A DNA stretch of 31,913 bases from JAISGQ01 sp045534445 (GCA_045534445.1 JAZSJQ010000025.1:1-31913), one strand, 5' to 3'; shown: positions 17,664 to 24,719, numbered from the stretch's first letter. Translations and numbers: made by a program. The notes: a model not told the origin generated them from the sequence alone.

Positions 17664-17734
17664 AGGCAAAACCTCCATTGATTTGTTGCAATATAAATTT
17701 ACCATATTCAGAAGTCGAATACAATAAAATTCGC

Positions 17735-17774
17735 CAAATAAAAAATAAAAAGCCGCAGATAGTTCTGCGGCTTT
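17735..17774 (-). terminator. Intrinsic terminator of the acidic-repeat gene
   Basis: AAAGCCGCAG (17749-17758) and CTGCGGCTTT (17765-17774) form the stem. On the minus strand it is followed by a long T-rich tract (TTTTATTTTTTATTT). Confidence 0.88.
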
Positions 17775-17777
17775 CTG

Positions 17778-18461
17778 TCAATTGTCGGAGCTAAAAAACA
17801 TATCAGTAACAGCCTGACTGAAAACATCGTCATCTTCCGCATCAAGCACGGCAGGAGTGCCCTTGCGAATAACGCCGCAGGCACGCTTGAGCTTGCCCTC
17901 GTTATCATAACAGGCAACTTCGTGACCGTCAGCAGATTCTTCACTTTCAGACATGAAAAGCTCGCCTGTATCGCCGCGGATAAAATGACGCTGAATGATC
18001 TCATCATCACATTCCGGAGCAGCTTCTTCCTCGGCAGGCTCATCGTATTCCTCACCGAGATCAGAGGTAATAAGTGAGAGAAGATCGTTTTCAAGATCCT
18101 CAATATCAATATCATCCTCAGACTCTGAGACAGGTACATCGTCATCGTCAGAGGCGGTGTAATACTCAATAACAGGGGTTATACCCTCGAGGTTGTCAGA
18201 GATATCCTCGACCGCAGGCTCAATAACATCCTCGACCGCAGGCTCATCGGTCTCGATAACATCATCGATAACGTCATCAATAACATCATCAATAACATCA
18301 TCAAAGACGACATCATCAACAACAGACTCATCAATGGTACGCCTTGCAACACGCGCATTGACCTTGATGACATTTTTCTGAGCGGGAATAACACGGCTCA
18401 GAATAACTTCAACTTTTTTGGGTGTCCGTTCATTATGAACAGCAATACATTTAACAAGCAT
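17778..18461 (-). CDS. Acidic protein with DDVI repeats, unknown function
   Basis: This 227-residue protein is not recognised. It has a basic N-terminal segment (MLVKCIAVHNERTPKKVEVI, about residues 1-45), then a strongly acidic middle with tandem DDVI units and two EPAVED units (about 50-90), further Asp/Glu-rich sequence, and a more ordered C-terminal part. It lacks a signal peptide and membrane helices. The ATG at 18461 is preceded by GGAGG with six-base spacing; the in-frame start at 18485 has none. It has its own promoter and terminator. A low-complexity scaffold or regulatory adaptor is possible, but no function is claimed. Confidence 0.65.
   Translation of the reverse strand: MLVKCIAVHNERTPKKVEVILSRVIPAQKNVIKVNARVARRTIDESVVDDVVFDDVIDDVIDDVIDDVIETDEPAVEDVIEPAVEDISDNLEGITPVIEYYTASDDDDVPVSESEDDIDIEDLENDLLSLITSDLGEEYDEPAEEEAAPECDDEIIQRHFIRGDTGELFMSESEESADGHEVACYDNEGKLKRACGVIRKGTPAVLDAEDDDVFSQAVTDMFFSSDN
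18204..18315 (-). repeat. In-frame tandem repeats (12-base DDVI units and a 24-base unit)
   Basis: About five 12-base units (atcaataacatc and variants on the plus strand, 18254-18315) encode DDVI repeats. Next to them a 19-base word (18204-18222) recurs exactly 24 bases later (18228-18246) and encodes EPAVED. Copy number could vary between strains by slippage. Confidence 0.8.
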
Positions 18462-18503
18462 GGGGCACCTCCGATTCACAATCATCCACTTATAATCACA
18501 GAT

Positions 18504-18532
18504 ATTTTACCACTTAATGAATTAAAAGTAAA
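18504..18532 (-). promoter_or_regulatory. Promoter of the acidic-repeat gene
   Basis: Read on the minus strand: TTTACT (18532-18527), a 17-base spacer and TAAAAT (18509-18504) with an extended TGG just upstream of the -10. Confidence 0.55.
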
Positions 18533-18561
18533 TAGGCAATGAACAAAAAACGCAGAAAAAG

Positions 18562-19032
18562 TCACATATAAACAATATTAGGCATGATTCCTTCTTTTAC
18601 TATGTCGATTACAGCGCAGGAAAGGCGACTGCCGCGCCATGTGAGACAGCCGGGATTTACAGCGTAGAGTCCGTCCTCGTATTCAGAGAGAGGAATATGG
18701 GTGTGTCCGTAAAGAACGATGTCGGCATTGTTTGAACGGGCGGTGCTTTTAAGGGTGGAAAGCCCATATTTTACGGAATACCTGTAGCCGTGCGTACACA
18801 TTATCTTCTTTCCTTCTGCTTCGATAAACTGCAGATCGGGAGCGGAGGAAGCAAAATCACAATTTCCGCGAACAAAATAAGTCGGTAATGGCAGTGGTTT
18901 AATCAGGTCATTGTATTCTTTTTCCCCATCTCCTAAATGAACGATCATGTCGACTGTGTCGGAAAAACGGATAAGAACATCACGAAGAGCAGCAGTGTTT
19001 CCGTGGGAATCCGATACAACAAGTATTTTCAT
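18562..19032 (-). CDS. YfcE/MJ0936-type metallophosphodiesterase
   Basis: A 156-residue calcineurin-like phosphoesterase. All metal-ligand motifs are in order: SDSHGN near residue 7, HLGDGE near 32, RGNCD near 55, the THG histidine near 80, and YGHTH near 108. This set is typical of the small YfcE/MJ0936 phosphodiesterase family, which needs divalent metals such as Mn2+; the in vivo substrate is not evident. It is probably cytoplasmic. The ATG at 19032 follows AAGGAG with nine-base spacing. It is divergent from the three-gene cassette starting at 19113, with which it shares an 80-base intergenic region. Confidence 0.88.
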   Translation of the reverse strand: MKILVVSDSHGNTAALRDVLIRFSDTVDMIVHLGDGEKEYNDLIKPLPLPTYFVRGNCDFASSAPDLQFIEAEGKKIMCTHGYRYSVKYGLSTLKSTARSNNADIVLYGHTHIPLSEYEDGLYAVNPGCLTWRGSRLSCAVIDIVKEGIMPNIVYM

Positions 19033-19062
19033 GACGGAACATCTCCTTTTTTATCATACATT

Positions 19063-19083
19063 CATTATAGCATTCATATAATG
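19063..19083. promoter_or_regulatory. Symmetric bidirectional -10 region
   Basis: CATTATA (19063-19069) and TATAATG (19077-19083) form an inverted repeat, so each strand carries a consensus TATAAT seven bases from the other. It lies between divergent genes. The -35 elements are poor on both strands (minus: TTGTAT with 16-base spacer). Confidence 0.45.
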
Positions 19084-19112
19084 GAATACAATAATTAATT
19101 TCGGGGGAATAT

Positions 19113-19349
19113 ATGATGAACAGTGAACTTACAGCGAAGATAGCACAGGCAATAGGCAAAAGCACTGAAGAAACACAGCAGATGCTTGATAAGAATCCGA
19201 AGCTTAAAACACTGCTGACACAGATGAAGGAAGAAGATGCACAGAAGCTGATGGCAGTGCTGAGCGATAAGGAGAGTATTGCAAAAATACTTGCGACACC
19301 TCAGGCGAGAACGCTAATGAGCAGCATGGGTAAAAAGGATGATAAGTAG
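19113..19349 (+). CDS. Small helical protein, unknown (cassette gene 1)
   Basis: A 78-residue, charged, probably all-helical soluble protein; no family was recognised. It contains the words NPKLKTLLTQMKEEDAQ and LATPQARTLM. ATG at 19113 (or 19116) follows CGGGGGAA. It is the first of three closely spaced genes (12-base gap, then a 4-base overlap), so the three products probably act together. Confidence 0.6.
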   Translation: MMNSELTAKIAQAIGKSTEETQQMLDKNPKLKTLLTQMKEEDAQKLMAVLSDKESIAKILATPQARTLMSSMGKKDDK

Positions 19350-19361
19350 GGAGGGGGAGAA

Positions 19362-19637
19362 GTGGCAGAACTTGATGATATTCTCGCTTCGCTTATGGGC
19401 GATAAAAACAAGGAAAGCTCAGATGGCGGAGACGGAGAGCTGTTTGACATACTGCTCAGGGTCATGCCGCTGATAGATACGGTGAACAAGGAAAGTGACG
19501 ATGAGCGCCTGCTGAAAGCGCTGATGCCGTATATGAGCGAGGGGAGAAGAGAAAAGCTTGACACTGCGCGATCTCTCTTGAAAATCGTAAAGATACTGCC
19601 GCTTCTTGGTGAAGTCCTCGGAGGTGAAGCCAAATGA
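19362..19637 (+). CDS. Small protein, unknown (cassette gene 2)
   Basis: A 91-residue protein of unknown function. The N-terminus is acidic (DDILASLMGD), and the C-terminal half is amphipathic: LLKALMPYMSEGRREKLDTA, then LLKIVKILPLLGEVL. GTG start at 19362 after GGGAGGGGGAG. Its stop overlaps the next gene by four bases, which implies translational coupling. Confidence 0.65.
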   Translation: MAELDDILASLMGDKNKESSDGGDGELFDILLRVMPLIDTVNKESDDERLLKALMPYMSEGRREKLDTARSLLKIVKILPLLGEVLGGEAK

Positions 19638-19855
19638 ACGATATAATAGCGCTTACGCAGGAGGCGCACCGACGCACACAGAGGGCAGAGTGTATGGCTT
19701 GTGAAGGTATAAGGCATATATCAGAGAGAAGAAGCCTGTTTGAAATTTCAGATGATGAAAAAGAATTGATACTTCTTGCGGCAGTAATAATTGTGTTGAT
19801 AAGCTCGGGGGCGAATTTTATGGTGTTGTTGGCAATAATGTATGTAATACTGTAA
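19634..19855 (+). CDS. Small membrane-anchored protein, unknown (cassette gene 3)
   Basis: A 73-residue protein with a charged cytoplasmic part (about 1-45, including two cysteines in ECMAC) and one C-terminal hydrophobic segment (about 47-73). The start ATG overlaps the preceding stop. It may anchor the cassette products at the membrane; this is inference. No family was recognised. Confidence 0.6.
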   Translation: MNDIIALTQEAHRRTQRAECMACEGIRHISERRSLFEISDDEKELILLAAVIIVLISSGANFMVLLAIMYVIL

Positions 19856-19865
19856 CAAGTTTCTG

Positions 19866-19945
19866 TCATTGTGCTGAATTTCCCGATTTTTCGCTAAATA
19901 CTTGCGCTCATTGTGCTAATGTGATAAAATAAAACCACAATGAGC
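19866..19945 (+). promoter_or_regulatory. Promoter with repeated CATTGTG operator candidates
   Basis: The promoter is TTGCGC (19902-19907), 17 bases, TAAAAT (19925-19930) with extended TGA. Around it, TCATTGTGCT occurs at 19866-19875 and 19908-19917, exactly 42 bases apart. An inverted copy at 19936-19945 makes a 10-base perfect inverted repeat (19906-19915 / 19936-19945) that brackets the -10. This is a good candidate for binding by a specific regulator. Confidence 0.65.
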
Positions 19946-19981
19946 TTAGCATTGGTAAATATTGTTGGGAGGTAAAGTAAA

Positions 19982-20356
19982 ATGGCAGGAAAATTTGAAA
20001 TCAAGATTACAGCAAAAGGCGGCTATATGTTCAGTCTGAAGGCCGGAAACGGTCAGGTTATCGCAGTCAGCGAATCCTATTCCACACTTGATGCCTGTGA
20101 AAAGGGCATTGAGAGCGTAAGAAAGAATTCTCAGGCAGCAATCGAGGATCAGACAGTTGCAAATTTTGAGAAAATCGCTCATCCCAAGTATGAGGTCTAC
20201 ACCGATAAGGCAGGAGAGACCCGTTTCAGACTCAAGGCAACCAACGGTCAGATCATCGTAACAGGCGAGGGATACCGCGCAAAGGCAAGCTGCCTCAAGG
20301 GTATTGCCAGCATCAAGGCTAACGCACCCGAAGCAAAGGTCGTTCAGATAGACTAA
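19982..20356 (+). CDS. DUF1508 (YegP/UPF0339-like) tandem-domain protein
   Basis: A 124-residue protein made of two copies of the DUF1508 unit. The first (about 4-54) reads FEIKITAKGGYMFSLKAGNGQVIAVSE and the second (about 70-120) YEVYTDKAGETRFRLKATNGQIIVTGEGY, each ending in a GI-x-S/A-x-K/R-x-N helix. The family is widespread, mostly cytoplasmic, and has no agreed biochemical function. ATG at 19982 after GGGAGGT. It is a single-gene unit with a strong promoter and terminator. Confidence 0.85.
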   Translation: MAGKFEIKITAKGGYMFSLKAGNGQVIAVSESYSTLDACEKGIESVRKNSQAAIEDQTVANFEKIAHPKYEVYTDKAGETRFRLKATNGQIIVTGEGYRAKASCLKGIASIKANAPEAKVVQID

Positions 20357-20368
20357 AGCTTGAATTTG

Positions 20369-20403
20369 AGCCGTCTGCAAAAAGCAGACGGCTTTTTATT
20401 TTT
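20369..20403 (+). terminator. Intrinsic terminator of the DUF1508 gene
   Basis: AGCCGTCTGC (20369-20378), AAAAA loop, GCAGACGGCT (20384-20393), then TTTTATTTTT. Confidence 0.93.
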
Positions 20404-20428
20404 GTATGTATGCAAGGACAATTGTTTG

Positions 20429-20437
20429 TGGTAAAAT
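20429..20437 (+). promoter_or_regulatory. Extended -10 promoter candidate of the FAD oxidoreductase gene
   Basis: TGG followed by TAAAAT (20432-20437) forms an extended -10. No good -35 is seen 16-18 bases upstream. Confidence 0.4.
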
Positions 20438-20465
20438 GTATATATTGAGAAAGGCGGTGAGCAGT

Positions 20466-21968
20466 GTGAAAAATGCGGTGATAATAGGAGCAGGACCGGC
20501 AGGTCTTACAGCGGCGTTGGAGCTTCTTCGCCGAAGCAATGAATACTGCGTAACCGTTCTTGAGGCTGATAATGCCACCGGCGGCATATCGAGGACGGTG
20601 GAAATAAAAGGGAACCGCATGGATATTGGCGGTCACAGGTTTTATACAAAATCCGACAGAGTGCTGGATTTCTGGAAAAGCTTGATGCCGCTTCAGGGAG
20701 CGCCTGCTGCCGATGAAATTGAAACGGGCAGTAAGGCGCACATTACAGAAGGTGGTGCAGACCCGGAAAAAACCGACAGAGTACTGCTCAGCCGCCGCAG
20801 AGTATCCAGAATTTATCGAAACAACAGATTCTATGACTATCCGGTCAGTTTGAGAACACTGCTGACAATGGGCGCAGAGGCAATTCCTGCAGGCGTTTCA
20901 TATATGGCTGCATCCTTGAAAAAGAGAAAGGAAGAAAGTCTCGAGGATTTTTATATAAACCGCTTCGGAAAAAGGCTTTATTCCGTGTTTTTCGAAAGCT
21001 ACACGGAAAAGGTTTGGGGAGTACACCCGTCGAAGCTTCCGCCCGATTGGGGAGCACAGCGTGTTCGGGGGCTGTCGGCAGGGCGTGTTCTTCGGGATAT
21101 GCTGGGTTTCGTTAAGACAGAAGAAAAATCGCTTATAAAAAGATTTCTATATCCAAAATTCGGACCGGGGCAGATGTGGCAGTATGCTGCAGACGAAATA
21201 AGAGAAAAAGGCGGAAAAATAATATTCGGCGCAAGAGCAGAAGGGCTGAAAGCTGAAAAAGGCAAAATCACCGCCATTACAGCATCGGGAGTCACTTATC
21301 CTGTCGATGTAGTGATTTCCTCCATGCCGCTTTCGGAGCTGATAAATGCACTGGAATGCGAAGTACCGAAGGAGGTTCTGGACTATGCTCAGAATCTGCA
21401 TTTCAGAGATTTTCTTACAGTAGGAATTGAAGTCGGAAGGCTTGCGGTGAAAAACCGAACAAAATACAAAACAATAGGAGATATCCCTCCTGATTGCTGG
21501 ATATATGTGCAGGAGCCGAAGGTTAAAATGGGCAGGCTTCAGATATTCAACAACTGGTCGCCGTATATGGTCTGCGATCCTCATAAAAGCGTGTATATCG
21601 GAACAGAATATTTCTGTTTTGAAGGCGATGAAATATGGAACATGAGAGATGAGGAAATGGGCGAATTTGCGGTGGGGGAGCTTGAAAAAATGGGTATAAT
21701 AAACAGGGAAGATGTCAAAAGCTTCCACTGTGAGCGAATGAGAAAAGCATATCCCTCATATGACGGCGGTTACAACGGTATAAGGAAAATACAAAAATAC
21801 GCTGATAAAATTGAAAATCTGTATTGCGTCGGGCGTAACGGTCAGCACAGATACAATAATATCGACCATTCCATGCTTACAGCAATGACCGCGGCAGATA
21901 TAATTATAAACGGCGGAGATAAAAGCGATATATGGACGGTTAATCCCGACGGCGAATATGGTGAATAG
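20466..21968 (+). CDS. FAD-dependent amine-oxidase-like oxidoreductase (COG1232-like)
   Basis: A 500-residue flavoprotein. The dinucleotide-binding motif IIGAGPAGLTAALELL starts at residue 6, followed by the glutamate and the GGISRT block that grips FAD. A conserved DIGGHRFYTKSD follows. Near the C-terminus CVGRNGQHRYNNIDHSMLTAM forms the second FAD contact. This pattern fits the protoporphyrinogen-oxidase/UDP-galactopyranose-mutase-like group often found with surface-glycan genes. The substrate is unknown, and no glycan or haem genes lie nearby. The GTG at 20466 follows AAAGGCGG; the upstream ATG at 20406 lies before the likely transcription start. Confidence 0.8.
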   Translation: MKNAVIIGAGPAGLTAALELLRRSNEYCVTVLEADNATGGISRTVEIKGNRMDIGGHRFYTKSDRVLDFWKSLMPLQGAPAADEIETGSKAHITEGGADPEKTDRVLLSRRRVSRIYRNNRFYDYPVSLRTLLTMGAEAIPAGVSYMAASLKKRKEESLEDFYINRFGKRLYSVFFESYTEKVWGVHPSKLPPDWGAQRVRGLSAGRVLRDMLGFVKTEEKSLIKRFLYPKFGPGQMWQYAADEIREKGGKIIFGARAEGLKAEKGKITAITASGVTYPVDVVISSMPLSELINALECEVPKEVLDYAQNLHFRDFLTVGIEVGRLAVKNRTKYKTIGDIPPDCWIYVQEPKVKMGRLQIFNNWSPYMVCDPHKSVYIGTEYFCFEGDEIWNMRDEEMGEFAVGELEKMGIINREDVKSFHCERMRKAYPSYDGGYNGIRKIQKYADKIENLYCVGRNGQHRYNNIDHSMLTAMTAADIIINGGDKSDIWTVNPDGEYGE

Positions 21969-21985
21969 TCTTATAATAATTTATC

Positions 21986-22013
21986 TTGACACAAAATCAT
22001 GTTGTGATATCAT
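21986..22013 (+). promoter_or_regulatory. Promoter of the DUF2975/HTH operon
   Basis: TTGACA (21986-21991), 16-base spacer, TATCAT (22008-22013) with extended TGA at 22005-22007. Confidence 0.65.
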
Positions 22014-22045
22014 AATAATGTCAAATTAATGCGGAGGTACAGAGT

Positions 22046-22513
22046 ATGAAGAATGAAAAGAGAATAGCTGTCGGCAGTGTCATTGCCATAATAATTCTGA
22101 TAATAACGATCGTTGTAGGCGTTGCGGTATATGTAATGCTCCCGAAGGTCGTTGATGTCTATGTAAAAGGTGCTGACGTAGCAGTGCGCCGGGAGATAAT
22201 AGATTCAATAATACCGGTGCTTTATGCCGCGGGAATACCTGTACTTGCTATGCTCACTCTGTCGCTGTTTATGATGTTCAATATAGCAAAGGGTAAGGCG
22301 TTTACAAGAGTGAACGTGAACTATCTGAGGCTGATAAGTCTTTCAAGCATACTGCTTGCGGTGATATTCATATATCCCATCTTTACAATGAATTCAATTT
22401 ATCCCATAGTAATATTCGTAATGTTCGTGGTTCTTTCCGTGATAACACTGGTGTTTGCGGATCTTTTTGCAACCGCTGTCAGGATCAAGGAAGAAAACGA
22501 GCTGACAATATGA
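22046..22513 (+). CDS. DUF2975 family four-helix membrane protein
   Basis: A 155-residue membrane protein with four predicted helices (about 8-32, 55-77, 93-112, 118-142). Length, helix pattern and the NVNYLRLISLSSIL block fit DUF2975. Such proteins are commonly encoded beside a small Cro/CI-type repressor, as in Bacillus subtilis yoaS-yozG, and the next gene here is exactly that. ATG at 22046, ribosome binding site GGAGGT. The function is unknown; a membrane partner or target of the HTH protein is plausible. Confidence 0.75.
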   Translation: MKNEKRIAVGSVIAIIILIITIVVGVAVYVMLPKVVDVYVKGADVAVRREIIDSIIPVLYAAGIPVLAMLTLSLFMMFNIAKGKAFTRVNVNYLRLISLSSILLAVIFIYPIFTMNSIYPIVIFVMFVVLSVITLVFADLFATAVRIKEENELTI

Positions 22514-22529
22514 AGGAGGGTGTAAGTTC

Positions 22530-22763
22530 GTGCCGATAATAGTAAATCTGGATGTAATGATGGCAAAGCGAAAGATAAGTGCATCGGAGCTTGCCTCTCG
22601 TATGGGTATAACACTGTCGAATCTTTCTATACTTAAGAACAACAGGGCAAAGGCTATCCGTTTTTCCACACTCAATGCCATCTGCAAGGTGCTTGAATGC
22701 CAGCCCGGAGATATTTTGGAGTATGAACAGGGCGAGGATGAAGAAGATATTATTATAGATTAA
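22530..22763 (+). CDS. Small Cro/CI-type HTH regulator (YozG-like)
   Basis: A 77-residue single-domain helix-turn-helix protein. The sequence LASRMGITLSNLSILKNNRA (about residues 21-40) is the HTH, followed by the CKVLECQPGDILEYE block of YozG-like repressors and an acidic tail. The GTG start at 22530 follows AAGGAGGG; the gene is 16 bases after the DUF2975 gene, so they form one operon. It probably controls its own operon. A terminator follows. Confidence 0.88.
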   Translation: MPIIVNLDVMMAKRKISASELASRMGITLSNLSILKNNRAKAIRFSTLNAICKVLECQPGDILEYEQGEDEEDIIID

Positions 22764-22787
22764 GCCTTAACAGAACAAACAGAGAAC

Positions 22788-22826
22788 AAAAAGCCGTTTT
22801 GTGCGATTGCATAAAACGGCTTTTTT
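22788..22826 (+). terminator. Intrinsic terminator of the DUF2975/HTH operon
   Basis: AAAAGCCGTTTT (22789-22800) pairs with AAAACGGCTTTT (22813-22824), followed by further T residues. Confidence 0.9.
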
Positions 22827-22927
22827 ATGCAAAAAACTACTGTTTATGCGAATTTGTTCGCTAATGTACATATAATAGTACATACAAACGACAATATTTT
22901 CAAAAAACATACCCATTGTTGGACATT

Positions 22928-22970
22928 TTTTTGAAAAAGCTATTGATTTTTCAAAAATACCTGCTATAAT
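22928..22970 (+). promoter_or_regulatory. Promoter with overlapping inverted repeat
   Basis: TTGATT (22943-22948), a 16-base spacer and a perfect TATAAT (22965-22970) with extended TGC. An 11-base inverted repeat, TTTTTGAAAAA (22928-22938) and TTTTTCAAAAA (22947-22957), overlaps the -35 and spacer and could be an operator or simply AT-rich symmetry. Confidence 0.6.
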
Positions 22971-22983
22971 CATAGATGTAAGG

Positions 22984-22997
22984 CGAACAAACGCTTG
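22984..22997 (+). promoter_or_regulatory. SOS-box-like element in the leader
   Basis: CGAACAAACGCTTG lies just after the predicted start site (about 22977). It matches the Bacillus LexA consensus CGAACRNRYGTTYC perfectly in the first ten positions and at 12 of 14 overall. The 9-base word GCGAACAAA (22983-22991) also occurs inverted at 22853-22861. LexA control is inferred only. Confidence 0.35.
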
Positions 22998-23019
22998 CTT
23001 ATTAAAAGGAGATGGAGAT

Positions 23020-23433
23020 ATGAATATCATTATCGGCTTATCTGTTATAATTTCTGCACTGGTTATCAGGCATAATTTCAAGGTAAAGGGCGAGGTTTCC
23101 GAAAGGATCTTCAAAATGTGCGTGGCAACAGGCGTGTTTATGCTCTTTTCTGTACAGACGTTCGGCAACGCAGGGCTGATTGCCATGACTGCCGCAGAGA
23201 TACTCCTCTGCACTGCATTGCTTTATGTTTACAGAGCCCAGCTTATCCGCGAAAAGAACGCTGCACGCAGCAAGAAGGCAGTGTGCAGAGAAACAACTGT
23301 TCACAACACTGTCAAGGCTGGCAGTGAGCAGGAAGCCCGACTTTCCGCTGCAAGACGATATGAAACTGCCGCAATGCACAGAAGAGCAGCCGCAGCGGCA
23401 AGAGAGAAGAGCGTTATTGCAGGTGCTGCATGA
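23020..23433 (+). CDS. Small membrane protein with basic Ala/Arg-rich tail, unknown
   Basis: A 137-residue protein with hydrophobic segments at about 1-15, 31-46 and 50-69, followed by a positively charged, alanine- and arginine-rich cytoplasmic tail (RRAAAAAREK). No LysM or other known domain is visible. The ATG at 23020 follows AAAAGGAGATGGAG. It has its own promoter, an SOS-like element in the leader and a shared terminator. A small stress-induced membrane protein is one possibility; no family was recognised. Confidence 0.6.
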   Translation: MNIIIGLSVIISALVIRHNFKVKGEVSERIFKMCVATGVFMLFSVQTFGNAGLIAMTAAEILLCTALLYVYRAQLIREKNAARSKKAVCRETTVHNTVKAGSEQEARLSAARRYETAAMHRRAAAAAREKSVIAGAA

Positions 23434-23507
23434 TAATCACCGTTGCGGTATGCATGAGAAGACCGCACAATAAATTCTGCAAGCCCCCTTTTATATATTT
23501 GCGCCGT

Positions 23508-23547
23508 AAAAAGAAAACATCAGGCTTCGGCCTGATGTTTTCTTTTT
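23508..23547. terminator. Bidirectional terminator with UUCG loop
   Basis: An 18-base perfect stem (23508-23525 with 23530-23547) closed by a TTCG tetraloop, with A/T-rich ends on both sides. It lies between converging genes ending at 23433 and 23564. Confidence 0.95.
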
Positions 23548-23563
23548 ATACGATTATAAAATT

Positions 23564-24622
23564 TTAATCAATATCATCATCTTCAGCAGAATCGCTGAGA
23601 GAGCTTTCGGTGCGGAAGCTGCGCTTTGAAACAGCGTTGGCAGTTATTCTCTCGGGCATATTGAAGCCGATGATGTTAAACTTACTGCCGGAAGCCTTGG
23701 AGAAAATACTGAATCTGATAATAAAGAAAACAAGGAAACCGACAACAATAAGCAGAACGCCTGCGATGCAAAGAGCGATGATGGCGATGGTTTTGTTTGC
23801 ATCAGCCTGAGTAACTATGCCCTTTACGCGGAAGCTGTCGATAAGATCAGCAACTATGTTTTTATCGGCTTGTGTACCGCCGTGCTGTACATAAAGATAA
23901 GCATTGTAGTAAACGCCGTTGATAACAGTGGTGATATCGACCTCGGTGGTGCAAAGTCCGCTCTCGGCCATGTAGTCGGCATCGGTTCTTGCGATAAGAT
24001 AAAGCTGACCGCCGCGGCGAACAGTATAGGTGTTGGACTTATCATAGCCCTCAGAAACCTTGAGCTCGATAAGAGAATTCTGCTCATCAACGGAGAGGTC
24101 GTTGAAGTTGCCGATGTGCCTGCCGTAGGGGGTGTTCTCCTCAGCGGAGATCTGATAGTAAACAACCGCCTGAGTAAGAGGATCGGTGTACTCAGCCATA
24201 TCAACTACGAAATAGTTGTTCATGAGATCTTTTTTTGTTGTCTCAAGAGCGTTAACGATAACAAGCTCATCGGTTTCGGGAGAATATATCGCACTTTCCT
24301 TGGGGAGCTTGTAGGATATGCCGTAAGAGGAGGTCGTACGGGTCATAAAATCGAGACCTGCAAGCATATCGGTGTAGGAATATACGGCAGGAGCATCTGA
24401 AGAGGAGAGAGTACCACCCTCTACAAGGTCAGCCTCGGAAAGACCGAGATAATCAAGAGTTTCTTCGTAGGACATACCGAGGAGAGAAGCGTACATTTCG
24501 ACCTCTTCCTTGGTGTATTGGTAATCTTCTTCCTCTGTTGCCGATGCGGTGAGAGCGCCAAAAGCGGACACAGCAAGAAGCATTGCCATCAGAAGCGCCA
24601 GTAATCTGCTGCGGAATTTCAT
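23564..24622 (-). CDS. Secreted, C-terminally membrane-anchored protein, unknown function
   Basis: A 352-residue type I membrane protein. A signal peptide (residues 1-29, cleavage near ASATEEE), an extracellular domain of about 245 residues, one transmembrane helix (about 275-300, IAIIALCIAGVLLIVVGFLVFFI) and an acidic cytoplasmic tail ending SAEDDDID are visible. The helical segment after the signal (YTKEEVEMYASLLGMSYEETLDYLGLSEADL) repeats an L-G-x-S pattern. No enzyme motif was found. The ATG at 24622 follows GGAGGG; the earlier start at 24685 lies at the promoter. It may sense or bind something at the surface. Confidence 0.75.
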   Translation of the reverse strand: MKFRSRLLALLMAMLLAVSAFGALTASATEEEDYQYTKEEVEMYASLLGMSYEETLDYLGLSEADLVEGGTLSSSDAPAVYSYTDMLAGLDFMTRTTSSYGISYKLPKESAIYSPETDELVIVNALETTKKDLMNNYFVVDMAEYTDPLTQAVVYYQISAEENTPYGRHIGNFNDLSVDEQNSLIELKVSEGYDKSNTYTVRRGGQLYLIARTDADYMAESGLCTTEVDITTVINGVYYNAYLYVQHGGTQADKNIVADLIDSFRVKGIVTQADANKTIAIIALCIAGVLLIVVGFLVFFIIRFSIFSKASGSKFNIIGFNMPERITANAVSKRSFRTESSLSDSAEDDDID

Positions 24623-24656
24623 AAAAAACCCTCCAAAATCAAATCGTAATACAGAT

Positions 24657-24685
24657 ATTATATTTGAAACTGACCGTAAAGGCAA
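24657..24685 (-). promoter_or_regulatory. Promoter of the secreted-protein gene
   Basis: On the minus strand: TTGCCT (24685-24680), 17-base spacer, perfect TATAAT (24662-24657). Confidence 0.75.
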
Positions 24686-24719
24686 GTCAGAAGGTAAGAA
24701 TTTTTAATGAACAGCCTGT

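Noticed and set aside
18204..18315. CRISPR-like short regular repeats
   Set aside because: Units of 12 and 24 bases have no unique spacers, lie in frame inside a coding sequence and encode DDVI/EPAVED repeats.
22848..22861. Second SOS box at GCGAATTTGTTCGC
   Set aside because: The half-sites are two bases too close for the Gram-positive LexA consensus; only the shared 9-base word with 22983-22991 is notable.
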